Below, one piece after another: positions 7,995-16,800 of a DNA stretch of 64,000 bases. Position 1 is the stretch's first letter, and each line of letters starts with the position of its first letter. Below the pieces are notes generated by a model. It did no database searches. It was not told the DNA's origin and saw nothing but the letters and a program-made list of their open reading frames with translations. Source of the stretch: Melghirimyces algeriensis (GTDB taxonomy: Bacteria; Bacillota; Bacilli; Thermoactinomycetales; DSM-45169); the NCBI RefSeq assembly GCF_900182565.1, contig NZ_FXTI01000005.1, forward strand, positions 202,402 through 266,401, in the 5' to 3' direction. The translations under genes and the position numbers were made by a program.

Positions 7995-9032
7995 TCATCC
8001 CCCGCTTAAACTGGAACGGATTGCACGTATGCCATCCCGAACCGCATCAAATACAGGAATCGGATGACAAACATCAGCGATCCTCTCTTTCATCTCTTTG
8101 GGATCAAAGACATATCCCTCCGGGGAAACCGGGTTGATCGCCACCGCGATCAACCGAACCCCTTTCCAATAGGAAAGTGTGCCCCCCATCCGATAAAACC
8201 TGCGAATTACCCGCATGGAAACAAAACAGCGTGTCGGGTCTCGCAATATCACCGCAGGGGCATGATTTTGCTTCATAAAAAAGTGCATCCCCCGGTCTGT
8301 CAGCGATCCCGGAAGAGCGACCGCCTCCCAGACACGGCCGGCCAATGCCTCTTGAGCCTGTTCCGTCAAGAGAAGAGAAGAGCAGGGAAGGATCTCCACT
8401 GCTCCATCCCGGACCCCCACCAGACGGTTGTTTGCCAAAGCCGTTTCCGCCGCTAGACGTTCAAGCGGATTCACTGTTTCAGGAAGGGTTAAGCGGCGGA
8501 TCACCTCCTCTGTTTTCTCAACCACCCCATCCAATGTCCGGGCCAGATTGGCTCCAACAACACAGATGGCTGCATCCGTAATCCAAGGGCTGGTGGCAGC
8601 CTTGCGATCATAGGCGCCATCCACCAGTACCAATCGTGCGCCTTGTTGCAGAAAACGCAAAACGACTTCCCGGATTCCTTCCGCCCTTGTGACCCCCGCC
8701 AGTTTCATTTTGCCTCCCTGAAGGGACCGGGCAAGAATCACCGGACCCAGGGGAGAAACCAGGGAGGTACTTTCCAACAGTTCCCATCCACCTCCCATCC
8801 CATCCAGAAGCGGGGCAGCGGTAGCAACCAAACTTCCCTTGGGAACAACAATCGGCGGTTTCTCCTTCAGTGTCCAGACATCCCGTTCCTCACCATCCAC
8901 ACCGATGCTGACAAAACCGTAAGGTTTCCCCTCCTCGTTCAAAGATGCAGCCAAGTGATTGAGTACCGTGGTTTTCCCTGCATTTTTTGACAAACCCGCC
9001 ACTGCCAGGGAGCGTATCCCTTCAGAACTCAT
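7995..9032 (-). CDS. kamB: P-loop accessory protein of lysine 5,6-aminomutase (KamB type)
   Basis: The 345-residue protein opens with a P-loop at 13-22 (GLSKNAGKTT). It has an otherwise family-specific sequence found beside kamD/kamE genes in lysine fermenters. It probably acts with the MutS-like partner on the aminomutase, but its biochemistry is not established. ATG 9032 is preferred because GATGAGGA lies 5 bases upstream; ATG codons at 9047 and 9044 have no Shine-Dalgarno sequence. It is packed between kamA and kamC with almost no gap. Confidence 0.75.
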   Translation of the reverse strand: MSSEGIRSLAVAGLSKNAGKTTVLNHLAASLNEEGKPYGFVSIGVDGEERDVWTLKEKPPIVVPKGSLVATAAPLLDGMGGGWELLESTSLVSPLGPVILARSLQGGKMKLAGVTRAEGIREVVLRFLQQGARLVLVDGAYDRKAATSPWITDAAICVVGANLARTLDGVVEKTEEVIRRLTLPETVNPLERLAAETALANNRLVGVRDGAVEILPCSSLLLTEQAQEALAGRVWEAVALPGSLTDRGMHFFMKQNHAPAVILRDPTRCFVSMRVIRRFYRMGGTLSYWKGVRLIAVAINPVSPEGYVFDPKEMKERIADVCHPIPVFDAVRDGIRAIRSSLSGG

Positions 9033-9050
9033 CCGGTTCCTCATCATGAC

Positions 9051-10358
9051 TCAAGATTTCAATGCAGGTGATTTTTGTGGAACCTTTTTCTTCTTCCGTT
9101 CATAATCTCCACGGCGATCCTCCCGATCGAGCACCTTGGGCTCCAGATTGATCCGTTCATCCGCCATCAGAGAAGCAATTCCGATATTTTCGCCTTTTGC
9201 CTCCTGGCAGAATTCACAGTGATCTGAGTCATGCTCCGTATAATGTTGCGGTTCCGGATAGGAGGTAACCACCCCTTCAAAGTTTCTGAGAATCGTTTTT
9301 TGGGAACTTTGGGAGACCACATAATTGGGTGCCACTGGAATTTTACCGCCCCCACCCGGTGCATCCACCACAAAGGTGGGAACCGCATAGCCGGAGGTAT
9401 GCCCACGCAGATACTCCATAATCTCCAATCCCTTGGATATGGGCGCCCGGAAGTGTCCAATGCCTTCCGACAAATCACATTGATAAATATAATAGGGACG
9501 AACCCGCGTCATTACCAGTTCATGATTCAATTTTTTCATAACATGGGGACAATCGTTGATTCCAGCCAAAATCACAGCCTGATTTCCAAGCGGAACCCCC
9601 GCATCAGCCAACATTTCACAGGACCGACGGGCTTCCGGGGTCAATTCCTTTGGATGGTTAAAGTGCGTATTTAACCAGATGGGATGGTATTTTTTCAGGA
9701 TACGGCACAAATTCTCTGTAATCCGTTGCGGAAAGACAACCGGAGCCCGTGTTCCAATGCGGATAATCTCCACATGGGGAATTTCCCGCAAATTTTTCAA
9801 GATATATTCCAAAATTCGGTCATTGACCAAAAGACCATCTCCGCCGGAAAGGAGAACATCACGAACTTGCGGATTTTCCCGAATATATTCAATACATGCA
9901 TCCATTTGCTTTTTGGGCACACCCATTCCGATCTGACCGGAAAAACGGCGCCGAGTGCAATAACGGCAATACATGGAACACTGGTTGGTGATCAGGAACA
10001 AAACACGATCCGGATAACGATGGGTTAATCCCGGAACCGGGGAATCCGTATCCTCCAGAAGCGGGTCCTCCATATCGTACCTTGTCTGTTCCAGCTCTGT
10101 GGATATGGGAACCGACTGCATCCGGATTGGACATTTGGGATCTTCGGTATCCATTTGCAAGGCATAATACGGAGTGATATTCAAAGGAATCGTCTGATGG
10201 GAGATTCCTACCCCTCCCACTTCTTCTTCCTTGAGATTGATCACTTTCTTTAAGTCATCCAGTTTACGAATGGTATGGGTTAACTGCCACAGCCAGTCAT
10301 TCCATTGCTCCTCGGTTACGTCTTTCCACAGTTCCACTTCGCGCCAATCTCGCGCCAT
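9051..10358 (-). CDS. kamA: Lysine 2,3-aminomutase
   Basis: This radical-SAM, PLP-dependent enzyme converts L-lysine to L-beta-lysine, the first step of lysine fermentation. Among 435 residues, C127, C131 and C134 form the CxxxCxxC cluster motif. K339 in APGGGGK is the PLP lysine. A C-terminal HDSDHCEFC (C381, C384) matches the structural zinc site. The start follows AAAAGGATGG. It is the second gene of the operon, 37 bases behind kdd. The presence of kdd and kamDE argues for catabolism rather than for beta-lysine or acetyl-beta-lysine osmolyte synthesis, where kamA pairs with ablB. Confidence 0.95.
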   Translation of the reverse strand: MARDWREVELWKDVTEEQWNDWLWQLTHTIRKLDDLKKVINLKEEEVGGVGISHQTIPLNITPYYALQMDTEDPKCPIRMQSVPISTELEQTRYDMEDPLLEDTDSPVPGLTHRYPDRVLFLITNQCSMYCRYCTRRRFSGQIGMGVPKKQMDACIEYIRENPQVRDVLLSGGDGLLVNDRILEYILKNLREIPHVEIIRIGTRAPVVFPQRITENLCRILKKYHPIWLNTHFNHPKELTPEARRSCEMLADAGVPLGNQAVILAGINDCPHVMKKLNHELVMTRVRPYYIYQCDLSEGIGHFRAPISKGLEIMEYLRGHTSGYAVPTFVVDAPGGGGKIPVAPNYVVSQSSQKTILRNFEGVVTSYPEPQHYTEHDSDHCEFCQEAKGENIGIASLMADERINLEPKVLDREDRRGDYERKKKKVPQKSPALKS

Positions 10359-10395
10359 ACGATCCCATCCTTTTTCTTAGATTGAAAGGCCGCAA

Positions 10396-11448
10396 TCAGC
10401 CGGTGGCCATCCTGTACCTGGACTCAAAAACCGCTCGCAACCCGGACGACTCCCGAAGGGTATTCAAAGCCAGATCGGCATGACCCGGAGCATATCCATT
10501 TCCAATCATCATGTGAACGTCTTTGCCAACCCCCTCCGCTCCCAATGCAGCAGCGGTAAACTGAACAGCCGTACTGAAGAAATAAACCGTACCGCCGTCA
10601 CGGGTTGCCAGAATGGCAGATAATTCGGTATCCCGAACATTGACGCAGTTGATGGTCAGATCCGCCATCTCCCCGTCTGTCGCTTCTGTCACAGCCTCCA
10701 GCACCGCCACCGGATTCCGTGCATCCACCTGAATCACTTGATCCGCCAGTCCCAGTTCATGAATCTCATCACAGGCTTTTTCCCTTGATTCCAGCGCAAG
10801 TACCTGTCCATCCATTCCGGCTTGCTTTCGGGCATGATACAAAGAAAGAAGACCCGATTTTCCACCAGCCCCCAACACCGCCACCCTCTGACCCGGCTGG
10901 GTCAATCGGGCCACCTGGGCCGGAGCCCCGCAAACATCCAACACAGCGAGCGTTATCTGTTCCGGCAAATCATCCGGGAGAACAGCATAAGGAGCACTGG
11001 CAAACAGGATCGCCCTCCCCTGAACCTCCACCTGTCCCGTCTCCATATCAACGGAGTGGATACAGGCCAGAGAAAGCGGGGTCAAGGACAGGGAAACCAA
11101 TGTGGCAATTCGGGTTCCCGTCTGGAGGTTGCCAGCTGGGAAGAGAGAACCCACTTCCGACACCCGTCCGATCAACATGCCTCCGGAGCCGGTCACCGGA
11201 TTGTGCATCTTCCCACGTTCCTGGACAATTGCAAAAATCTGTTCTTTTACCCTTTCCACATCCCCTTGTGCACCCTCTTTGATCTGATGAAAAGAAGCGG
11301 AATCAATATTGAGACAATCCACTTCAATCAACAGTTCATTGTCATGGCAGACCGGTTCCGGATTTAGCTTCCAGGCCGGTTGAGGCAGGAGCCCCTGGGG
11401 CTCTTTGACCCGATGCAACCCCAACCAATGCCCATTCTTCTGCTTCAA
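10396..11448 (-). CDS. kdd: L-erythro-3,5-diaminohexanoate dehydrogenase
   Basis: This enzyme oxidises 3,5-diaminohexanoate, the product of KamDE, to 5-amino-3-oxohexanoate with NAD(P). The family signature HRVKEPQGLLPQPAWKL opens the protein, and a nucleotide-binding stretch VAVLGAGGKSGLLSLYHARK is central. The open frame begins at ATG 11466, but the first codons there encode the Shine-Dalgarno sequence AAGGAGGTG. TTG 11448 is therefore the likely start, 8 bases behind it; GTG 11451 is the alternative. This gives about 350 residues, the family length. It is the first gene after the -24/-12 promoter. Confidence 0.9.
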   Translation of the reverse strand: MKQKNGHWLGLHRVKEPQGLLPQPAWKLNPEPVCHDNELLIEVDCLNIDSASFHQIKEGAQGDVERVKEQIFAIVQERGKMHNPVTGSGGMLIGRVSEVGSLFPAGNLQTGTRIATLVSLSLTPLSLACIHSVDMETGQVEVQGRAILFASAPYAVLPDDLPEQITLAVLDVCGAPAQVARLTQPGQRVAVLGAGGKSGLLSLYHARKQAGMDGQVLALESREKACDEIHELGLADQVIQVDARNPVAVLEAVTEATDGEMADLTINCVNVRDTELSAILATRDGGTVYFFSTAVQFTAAALGAEGVGKDVHMMIGNGYAPGHADLALNTLRESSGLRAVFESRYRMATG

Positions 11449-11481
11449 CACGTTCACCTCCTTCATTCACTCCATATTTAA

Positions 11482-11497
11482 TGCAAGAAATATACCA
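11482..11497 (-). promoter_or_regulatory. Sigma-54 (-24/-12) promoter of the lysine operon
   Basis: On the minus strand the sequence reads TGGTATATTTCTTGCA. GG and GC are exactly ten bases apart, as required for a SigL/RpoN promoter. Transcription would start near 11471, leaving about 23 untranslated bases before the proposed TTG start of kdd. A sigma-54 activator gene lies immediately upstream. Confidence 0.8.
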
Positions 11498-11541
11498 ACT
11501 ACCAAATTGTGTGAGTAGCGGAAGATTTCAGCCATCAACAT

Positions 11542-11566
11542 GAAAAAACTGCCGAAAATCCGGCAC
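11542..11566 (-). terminator. Terminator of the sigma-54 activator gene
   Basis: On the minus strand a stem of TGCCG and CGGCA with a six-base loop is followed by GTTTTTTC. It starts 3 bases after the activator's stop codon and separates that gene from the kdd operon. Confidence 0.75.
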
Positions 11567-11568
11567 TT

Positions 11569-12984
11569 TCACGATTTTTTCTCCAATCCCAATTTTTGCA
11601 ATTTATACTGTAAGGTCTGCCTGGGAATCCCCAGAAGAATTGCTGCCTGACGAATGTTCCCCTCTGTGCTTTCCATCGCTTCTCGAATATAATGCTCTTC
11701 CACTCGTGCCAACAAACGGGGTAACGGTTCATTGTCCTCCGTAGAAACGGACTTCAATGGAGGCACTTTCTTTTTTCGTCCGATCTCCATATATTGTGGA
11801 AGATGATCCAAGCCAATCCGATCTCCCTCTACATGATTCATCGCTCCCTCAATCGCATGCTCCAGCTCTCTGACATTTCCTGGCCAGTGATAGGTTTGAA
11901 AAAGACTGCGAACTTCCTCTGTCAATCCAGTTACCAGCGTTTCAAAGCGATAATTCAGCTTGCGGATAAAATGACGGGTTAACAGGGGAATATCCTCTCT
12001 GCGCTCCCGAAGTGGAGGAAGTTCCAAACGAACCACATGAATGCGATAATAAAGATCTTTCCGCAAGCGCCCCTCCCGAACACTCACCTCCGGGTCCTCA
12101 TTTGTGGCAGCTAAAATACGCACATCTACCGGTCGCATTCGGACATCCCCCACTCGGCGCACGGACTGATCTTCCAACACCCGCAACAGCTTGGCCTGCA
12201 AATCAACAGGCATCGCATGGATTTCATCCAAAAAGAGGGTTCCCCCTTCCGCCAATTCAAACAATCCAGGTCGGTCCTCCGCTCCGGTAAAAGCCCCCCG
12301 TGCAGTCCCAAACAAAATCCCTTCCAAAAGGGAGGAGGGGATCGCCGCACAATTTTGCGCAATAAACGGTCGGTTACACCGCGGAGAAGCGGTATGGATC
12401 GATTGGACGATCAATTCTTTACCCGTTCCGGTTTCTCCCACCACCAACACCGGGGATCGCGTCGTGGCCGCACGCTTTGCCCGTTCCATCTCGCGTTTCA
12501 TATTGGGGCTTTCGGTAATAATCTGCTCAAACCGATACAAGGTTTGCTCTTGGGGCAAGGTATCCTTTTTTGTTCCTCTCACCCGTTGTTCCAGATCAAT
12601 CACTTTATCGGACAATTCCTGAATTCTTGTAATATCTTTTGACACCTCCATCGCCCCTACCCACTCCCCATCTACACCGAGCGGCATTGTGGAGTTAACG
12701 GTGACAATCCGCTGCCCATGTCGGTTGGTGTAACTCTGTTGCTGGTGATCGATGGGCTTTCCCGTACGAAGCACCTTTAACAGCGTGCTCGTCTTGGGAG
12801 TCAAGGAAGGAAATACTTCCAGGAGATGCTTTCCCACTACCTCTTCTTCTTTCATTCCATCCAACTGAGCAGCAAACCGATTGTAAAAAACCGTTTTTCC
12901 AGTCGCATCCACCACATGAATCCCTTCATGAATCTTCTGCAACACTTCAACCAGCATCCGTTTCGTCATGGCGATGGTTTTCAA
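11569..12984 (-). CDS. PAS-containing sigma-54-dependent transcriptional activator
   Basis: This 471-residue enhancer-binding protein probably activates the adjacent lysine operon. It has an N-terminal PAS domain (about 8-120), an AAA+ ATPase domain (about 150-380) with Walker A GETGTGKE at 183-190 and the sigma-54 contact loop GAFTGA at 230-235, and a C-terminal Fis-type helix-turn-helix (about 430-467). It resembles the RocR/BkdR group of amino-acid catabolism activators. The PAS ligand is unknown; lysine or an intermediate is a reasonable guess. The start has GGAGGGGGAAC upstream. Confidence 0.9.
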   Translation of the reverse strand: MKTIAMTKRMLVEVLQKIHEGIHVVDATGKTVFYNRFAAQLDGMKEEEVVGKHLLEVFPSLTPKTSTLLKVLRTGKPIDHQQQSYTNRHGQRIVTVNSTMPLGVDGEWVGAMEVSKDITRIQELSDKVIDLEQRVRGTKKDTLPQEQTLYRFEQIITESPNMKREMERAKRAATTRSPVLVVGETGTGKELIVQSIHTASPRCNRPFIAQNCAAIPSSLLEGILFGTARGAFTGAEDRPGLFELAEGGTLFLDEIHAMPVDLQAKLLRVLEDQSVRRVGDVRMRPVDVRILAATNEDPEVSVREGRLRKDLYYRIHVVRLELPPLRERREDIPLLTRHFIRKLNYRFETLVTGLTEEVRSLFQTYHWPGNVRELEHAIEGAMNHVEGDRIGLDHLPQYMEIGRKKKVPPLKSVSTEDNEPLPRLLARVEEHYIREAMESTEGNIRQAAILLGIPRQTLQYKLQKLGLEKKS

Positions 12985-13110
12985 TCTGTTCCCCCTCCTG
13001 TACAGATTGCCAAAAAATTGTCACATTATGTGCTGAAAATTCGTCACTTTGATTATATATTGAATTTTCCCTTCGGTCGAATCAAGGATCGTTTCCAACA
13101 AAAAACATCC

Positions 13111-13140
13111 TAAAAAAAATCGACCTCCTTTCGAAGGTCG
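13111..13140 (-). terminator. Terminator of the carboxypeptidase gene
   Basis: On the minus strand CGACCT and AGGTCG form a stem around TCGAAAGG, followed by ATTTTTTTT. It lies 23 bases past the carboxypeptidase stop codon. Confidence 0.85.
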
Positions 13141-13163
13141 CGCTCCTTTTTCGCTTCAATCAG

Positions 13164-14447
13164 TTATTTACTTTTGCAGTAGGAATCCTCCTTTCCAATG
13201 GTACGGTAAGGACAATCCGCCTGTTCGGTGAGGTACAACACCGCCTCTCGATTTCGTTTCGTCTCCCGGTCAATCCGTTCATCCGGCGGATAAAAACCGG
13301 GAAAATAGGATGTGGGATACATCTCAAAGGTGTAGGCAAAAATGCCATGCTCCCCATAAGCCCAATCTGTCATATCCCCATCCGTGATATACAGATCACT
13401 GGACTGCATCGGTTGGTAATGATTCGTTTTGGCCATCGCCTTGCCCATGGTTTCAAATACCTTCTGGTCATCGGAAGACATATCTTGGGGGGTATCTTCA
13501 TAGGTATACCCATAGGGCCATAAAATCAGCTCACCGTACGTGTGGAAGGTAACGGCGGTTTTAATCTGCTGTTCCCCATTTACCACACGACTGTCGATAA
13601 ACGACTTCAAGCTGGCTGTCTCCGGAGCGGAAAAGGGAGACGTCCCTCTGTAGGTTTCACTGGATGGATTTCCACTGGACCCTCCACAGCACCCCCATTT
13701 GTATCCAAAGTTCCGATTGAGATCCGTTCCGACGGAAAACGATCCCTGATTGGTTTGTCTGTTTTTTCTCCAATATCGGTACCTTCCATCTTCAATATCA
13801 TACTCACTTCCATCGGGATTTAATGTAAACACCACATAGATTTCCCGATTATTGACGGACTTGGTCACTCGATCGTCCGACCCATAGGAATCGGTAAACA
13901 TCTTTAATGTATAGAGAGCCATTTCCACGGTCAGATGCTCTCTGGCATGGTGTTGGGCAACAAATAACACTTCCGGTTCATTCTCATCCTCCTCCACATG
14001 ATCACTGATCTTTGCCGCCCACAATTCCCTTCCTTCATAGGAATTCCCTATACTGAACAGTTTGACAATATCCGGATGATCGGAAGCCGCTTTTTTGATC
14101 TCGCTCACCATTTCTTGATAATTGTGATATTTTGAATCAGACGGTGGAAAATCCATCGGCTGCAAAATTTTCTTTGGATAAAATCCCAACTTTCTAATTT
14201 TTTTCACTTCAGAAGGACCTGCTCGAACCAACACATATCCTTCTCCTACTTCTTCAATCGCCAAGCCCTCTCTAGCCAATTTGGTTCGTTCCTCACGCGT
14301 ATCCACTTTTTCTACACGATAGAGATCCCGTTGAATTTCCTTGCCATCTGCTAACTTCGCTTTGGTTTGTGAGAACACCTCAAACGATAACATCGAAGTC
14401 GTTAAAACAATAATCATCGCCACTGTTAACCATTTCAACCACTTCAA
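13164..14447 (-). CDS. cpt: Secreted zinc carboxypeptidase T (M14 family)
   Basis: The 427-residue precursor is very similar to Thermoactinomyces vulgaris carboxypeptidase T. It has a signal peptide (about 1-27), a propeptide to about 98, and a mature enzyme starting near D99. Zinc ligands are H167 and E170 in HHARE and H302 in FHTYGEL; E375 in FEMYPTSY is the catalytic glutamate. The CCGG and DWAYG stretches are also conserved. It removes C-terminal residues from extracellular peptides. The start is TTG 14447 with AGGAGG 8 bases upstream; an out-of-frame ATG lies closer. It could feed lysine to the neighbouring operon, but that is speculation. Confidence 0.95.
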   Translation of the reverse strand: MKWLKWLTVAMIIVLTTSMLSFEVFSQTKAKLADGKEIQRDLYRVEKVDTREERTKLAREGLAIEEVGEGYVLVRAGPSEVKKIRKLGFYPKKILQPMDFPPSDSKYHNYQEMVSEIKKAASDHPDIVKLFSIGNSYEGRELWAAKISDHVEEDENEPEVLFVAQHHAREHLTVEMALYTLKMFTDSYGSDDRVTKSVNNREIYVVFTLNPDGSEYDIEDGRYRYWRKNRQTNQGSFSVGTDLNRNFGYKWGCCGGSSGNPSSETYRGTSPFSAPETASLKSFIDSRVVNGEQQIKTAVTFHTYGELILWPYGYTYEDTPQDMSSDDQKVFETMGKAMAKTNHYQPMQSSDLYITDGDMTDWAYGEHGIFAYTFEMYPTSYFPGFYPPDERIDRETKRNREAVLYLTEQADCPYRTIGKEDSYCKSK

Positions 14448-14810
14448 GATTCATTCCTCCTTTTTTGAATTCGCTTGACCCATTTTTGATTCCAACTCTT
14501 TAACTCGATCATATGATTCACAAACAGAATTTGGCAACCCATTTGGTTGAAGGAATCCCCCTATCAAAGGGAATTCCCCCGGCCCCTTCGGGGATTATCC
14601 GGTATCACATAAATCCTTTAACAAAGGTTTATTCAATGGTCATGGTCTCTTTACAATGGTGATTTATCATGAACCTGAAAAAGTCACCTAATGGACAAAA
14701 ATGGGCTTGAATGAAACGCTTTCAAGGTGTTATTCTTCTGTAACTGTGAGGTTGGTCTTCATCCATCCGTTGTTACGGTGTTGAGATAAAACATAAAAGG
14801 TGGGAATGAG

Positions 14811-14903
14811 ATGTCTAGTCACAATCAAGTAATCACATTAATTTACTCCTTTGCCGTTGCTGGTGCATTCATGGGTGCCGGGCTTTTGTTCATGGGACAG
14901 TAA
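14811..14903 (+). CDS. 30-residue single-pass membrane peptide
   Basis: The frame starts with MSSHNQV and continues as one hydrophobic helix (about residues 8-28, rich in Ala, Gly, Phe and Met), ending GQ. AAAGGTGGGAAT is a good ribosome binding site and a strong terminator follows at once, so this looks like a complete small gene. The 360 bases between it and cpt hold only GC-rich hairpins (near 14567-14600). Function is unknown. The size and make-up recall small spore or stress membrane peptides of Bacillales, but I cannot name a family. Confidence 0.55.
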   Translation: MSSHNQVITLIYSFAVAGAFMGAGLLFMGQ

Positions 14904-14904
14904 C

Positions 14905-14942
14905 AAAAAAGGCCGTCCTTCCATCGAAGGACGGCCTTTTTT
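14905..14942. terminator. Bidirectional terminator
   Basis: AAAAAAGGCCGTCCTT and AAGGACGGCCTTTTTT form a perfect 10-bp GC-rich stem with A-run and T-run. It ends the 30-residue peptide gene on the plus strand and the argS-XapX unit on the minus strand. Confidence 0.92.
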
Positions 14943-14946
14943 GAGC

Positions 14947-15102
14947 TTACAAGATCCATTCAAACAGCTTATACCCCAGATAAATTCCGATAATCCCCAA
15001 TACTCCGGGCAAGGCATTGGGTGCGGGAATGGGCAGCCGTAACCAAGCAAAAAGGAATCCCACAATCAATCCTGTCAAAACGGAAAGGACGTAGATGTTC
15101 AT
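14947..15102 (-). CDS. XapX-domain small membrane protein
   Basis: This 51-residue protein (start MNIYVLSVLTGLIVGF) has two membrane helices around a central proline-rich turn, RLPIPAPNALPG. That layout is typical of the XapX domain. The start has GGGGGATGG upstream. It lies 27 bases after argS on the same strand and just before the shared terminator. XapX proteins are of unknown function. Confidence 0.75.
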   Translation of the reverse strand: MNIYVLSVLTGLIVGFLFAWLRLPIPAPNALPGVLGIIGIYLGYKLFEWIL

Positions 15103-15129
15103 CCACCCATCCCCCTTTGAGCGACGTCT

Positions 15130-16800
15130 TTACATCTTGACCGGGGCGGAAACACCGATCATTCCCAAACCATTTTTTAATACCTGGGCCACTCCCACTA
15201 AGAGAGAAAGACGGGCACGGGTAAGATCCTCATCCTCCTGGATCACCCGATGGGCATTGTAATAGCTGTGAAAGAGAGTGGATAGATCAAACAGATAACG
15301 AACCACTCGATGTGGAGACATTTGCCGGGCTGCAACACCCACCTCTTCTGGAAATTCCGCCAGCTTTTGCAACAGGTCAAATTCTCCCTCTTCCTGTAAG
15401 GCGGACAGATGGTTCTGATCCAGGCCCACAGAAAACCCTTTTTCACGGGCCTGACGAAATACACTGTTAATCCGTGCATAGGCATATTGGACATAAAATA
15501 CAGGGTTTTCGTTGGACTGGGATACCGCCAAGTCCATATCAAAATCCAAGTGGCTATCCGGACTGCGGGAGGCAAAAATATAGCGCGTCGCATCTACACC
15601 GACTTCTTCCATCAATTCCACAAGCGTAATCGCCTTGCCCGTTCGTTTGGACATTTTAACGAGCTCTCCACCTTGATATAGCTTCACCATCTGGGTAATC
15701 AAAAAGGTCAATTTGTCCACATCATAACCCAAAGCCTTCATCGCCGCTTGAATACGTGGGACATACCCATGGTGATCCGCTCCTAAAATATCGACAATGT
15801 GGTCAAATCCCCGCTTATATTTGTTCCGGTGATAGGCAATATCCGGTGTAATGTAGGTATAGGACCCATCCCGTTTTACCAGTACCCGATCCTTATCATC
15901 CCCAAATCGGGAGGATTTCAACCACAAGGCCCCATCTTCCTCATAGGTTTGACCCAACCGGGTCAACTCCTCTATACTCTCCTGAACTGCTTTGCGATCA
16001 TGAAGGGACTGCTCACTAAACCAACTGTCAAACTCCACCCGATAGGCTTTTAGGTCATTCTTGATCTTATCTAGGAGATGCTTTAAGCCATACTGCCGAA
16101 TGTGGGAATAACGCTCTTTGGCGTCCAGTTGAAGCAAGCGGTCTCCTTCCTCATCCGCCAATTGTTTCCCCAATTGAATGATATCCTGCCCCCGGTATCC
16201 GTCTTCCGGAAAGGGAGCTTCTAGACCGAGTGCCTCTTTGTAGCGAGCCTCCAGAGAAAGGGTCATGTTATGGATCTGATTCCCAGCATCATTGATATAA
16301 TATTCCCTCGTCACATCATATCCGGCCGCTTCTAGAACATTGCAAAGCACATCCCCAACGGCCGCTCCGCGGGCATGTCCCAAATGAAGACTACCGGTGG
16401 GGTTGGCACTTACAAACTCAACCAACACTCTTTTTCCTTTTCCCCTGTGAGACTGACCGTAGGTCTCCTTCGTCTGATCGATTTCAACCAACACTTCGGA
16501 CAGAAAAGACCGGTCAATAAAAAAGTTGATAAATCCAGGTCCAGCGACTTGAATCTCCTTGATAAACGCTTTTTCTTTGTTGATTTTTTCCTTAATCTCC
16601 TCCGCAATCTGGCGGGGATTTTTCTTTGCAATACTGGCCAGTTGCATGGCGATATTCGTTGCCAAGTCCCCATGCGCTTTTTCCCTGGGAACCTCCAGCT
16701 GAACTTCCGGAATATTTTCTTCAGAAGCCAATCCTGCCTCAATGACCGCTTTTTGAATCTCCAGTTTCAGATTGGTTTTCATTTGCTCCAGTGCATTCAT
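15130..16800 (-). CDS. argS: Arginyl-tRNA synthetase
   Basis: This class I synthetase charges tRNA-Arg. Its 556 residues match the Bacillus length when ATG 16800 is used, which is preceded by GGAGGTGG; the open frame runs further upstream but that part overlaps ywiB. The HIGH-type motif appears in ANPTGSLHLGHARG, and KMSKRTG gives the second signature. The C-terminal DALR anticodon-binding region is complete. ATGA overlap with ywiB indicates co-translation. Confidence 0.97.
   Translation of the reverse strand: MNALEQMKTNLKLEIQKAVIEAGLASEENIPEVQLEVPREKAHGDLATNIAMQLASIAKKNPRQIAEEIKEKINKEKAFIKEIQVAGPGFINFFIDRSFLSEVLVEIDQTKETYGQSHRGKGKRVLVEFVSANPTGSLHLGHARGAAVGDVLCNVLEAAGYDVTREYYINDAGNQIHNMTLSLEARYKEALGLEAPFPEDGYRGQDIIQLGKQLADEEGDRLLQLDAKERYSHIRQYGLKHLLDKIKNDLKAYRVEFDSWFSEQSLHDRKAVQESIEELTRLGQTYEEDGALWLKSSRFGDDKDRVLVKRDGSYTYITPDIAYHRNKYKRGFDHIVDILGADHHGYVPRIQAAMKALGYDVDKLTFLITQMVKLYQGGELVKMSKRTGKAITLVELMEEVGVDATRYIFASRSPDSHLDFDMDLAVSQSNENPVFYVQYAYARINSVFRQAREKGFSVGLDQNHLSALQEEGEFDLLQKLAEFPEEVGVAARQMSPHRVVRYLFDLSTLFHSYYNAHRVIQEDEDLTRARLSLLVGVAQVLKNGLGMIGVSAPVKM

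Noticed and set aside
14567..14600. GC-rich hairpins between cpt and the 30-residue gene
   Set aside because: They are short stems with no T-run and no riboswitch-like layout, so I could not support a call.
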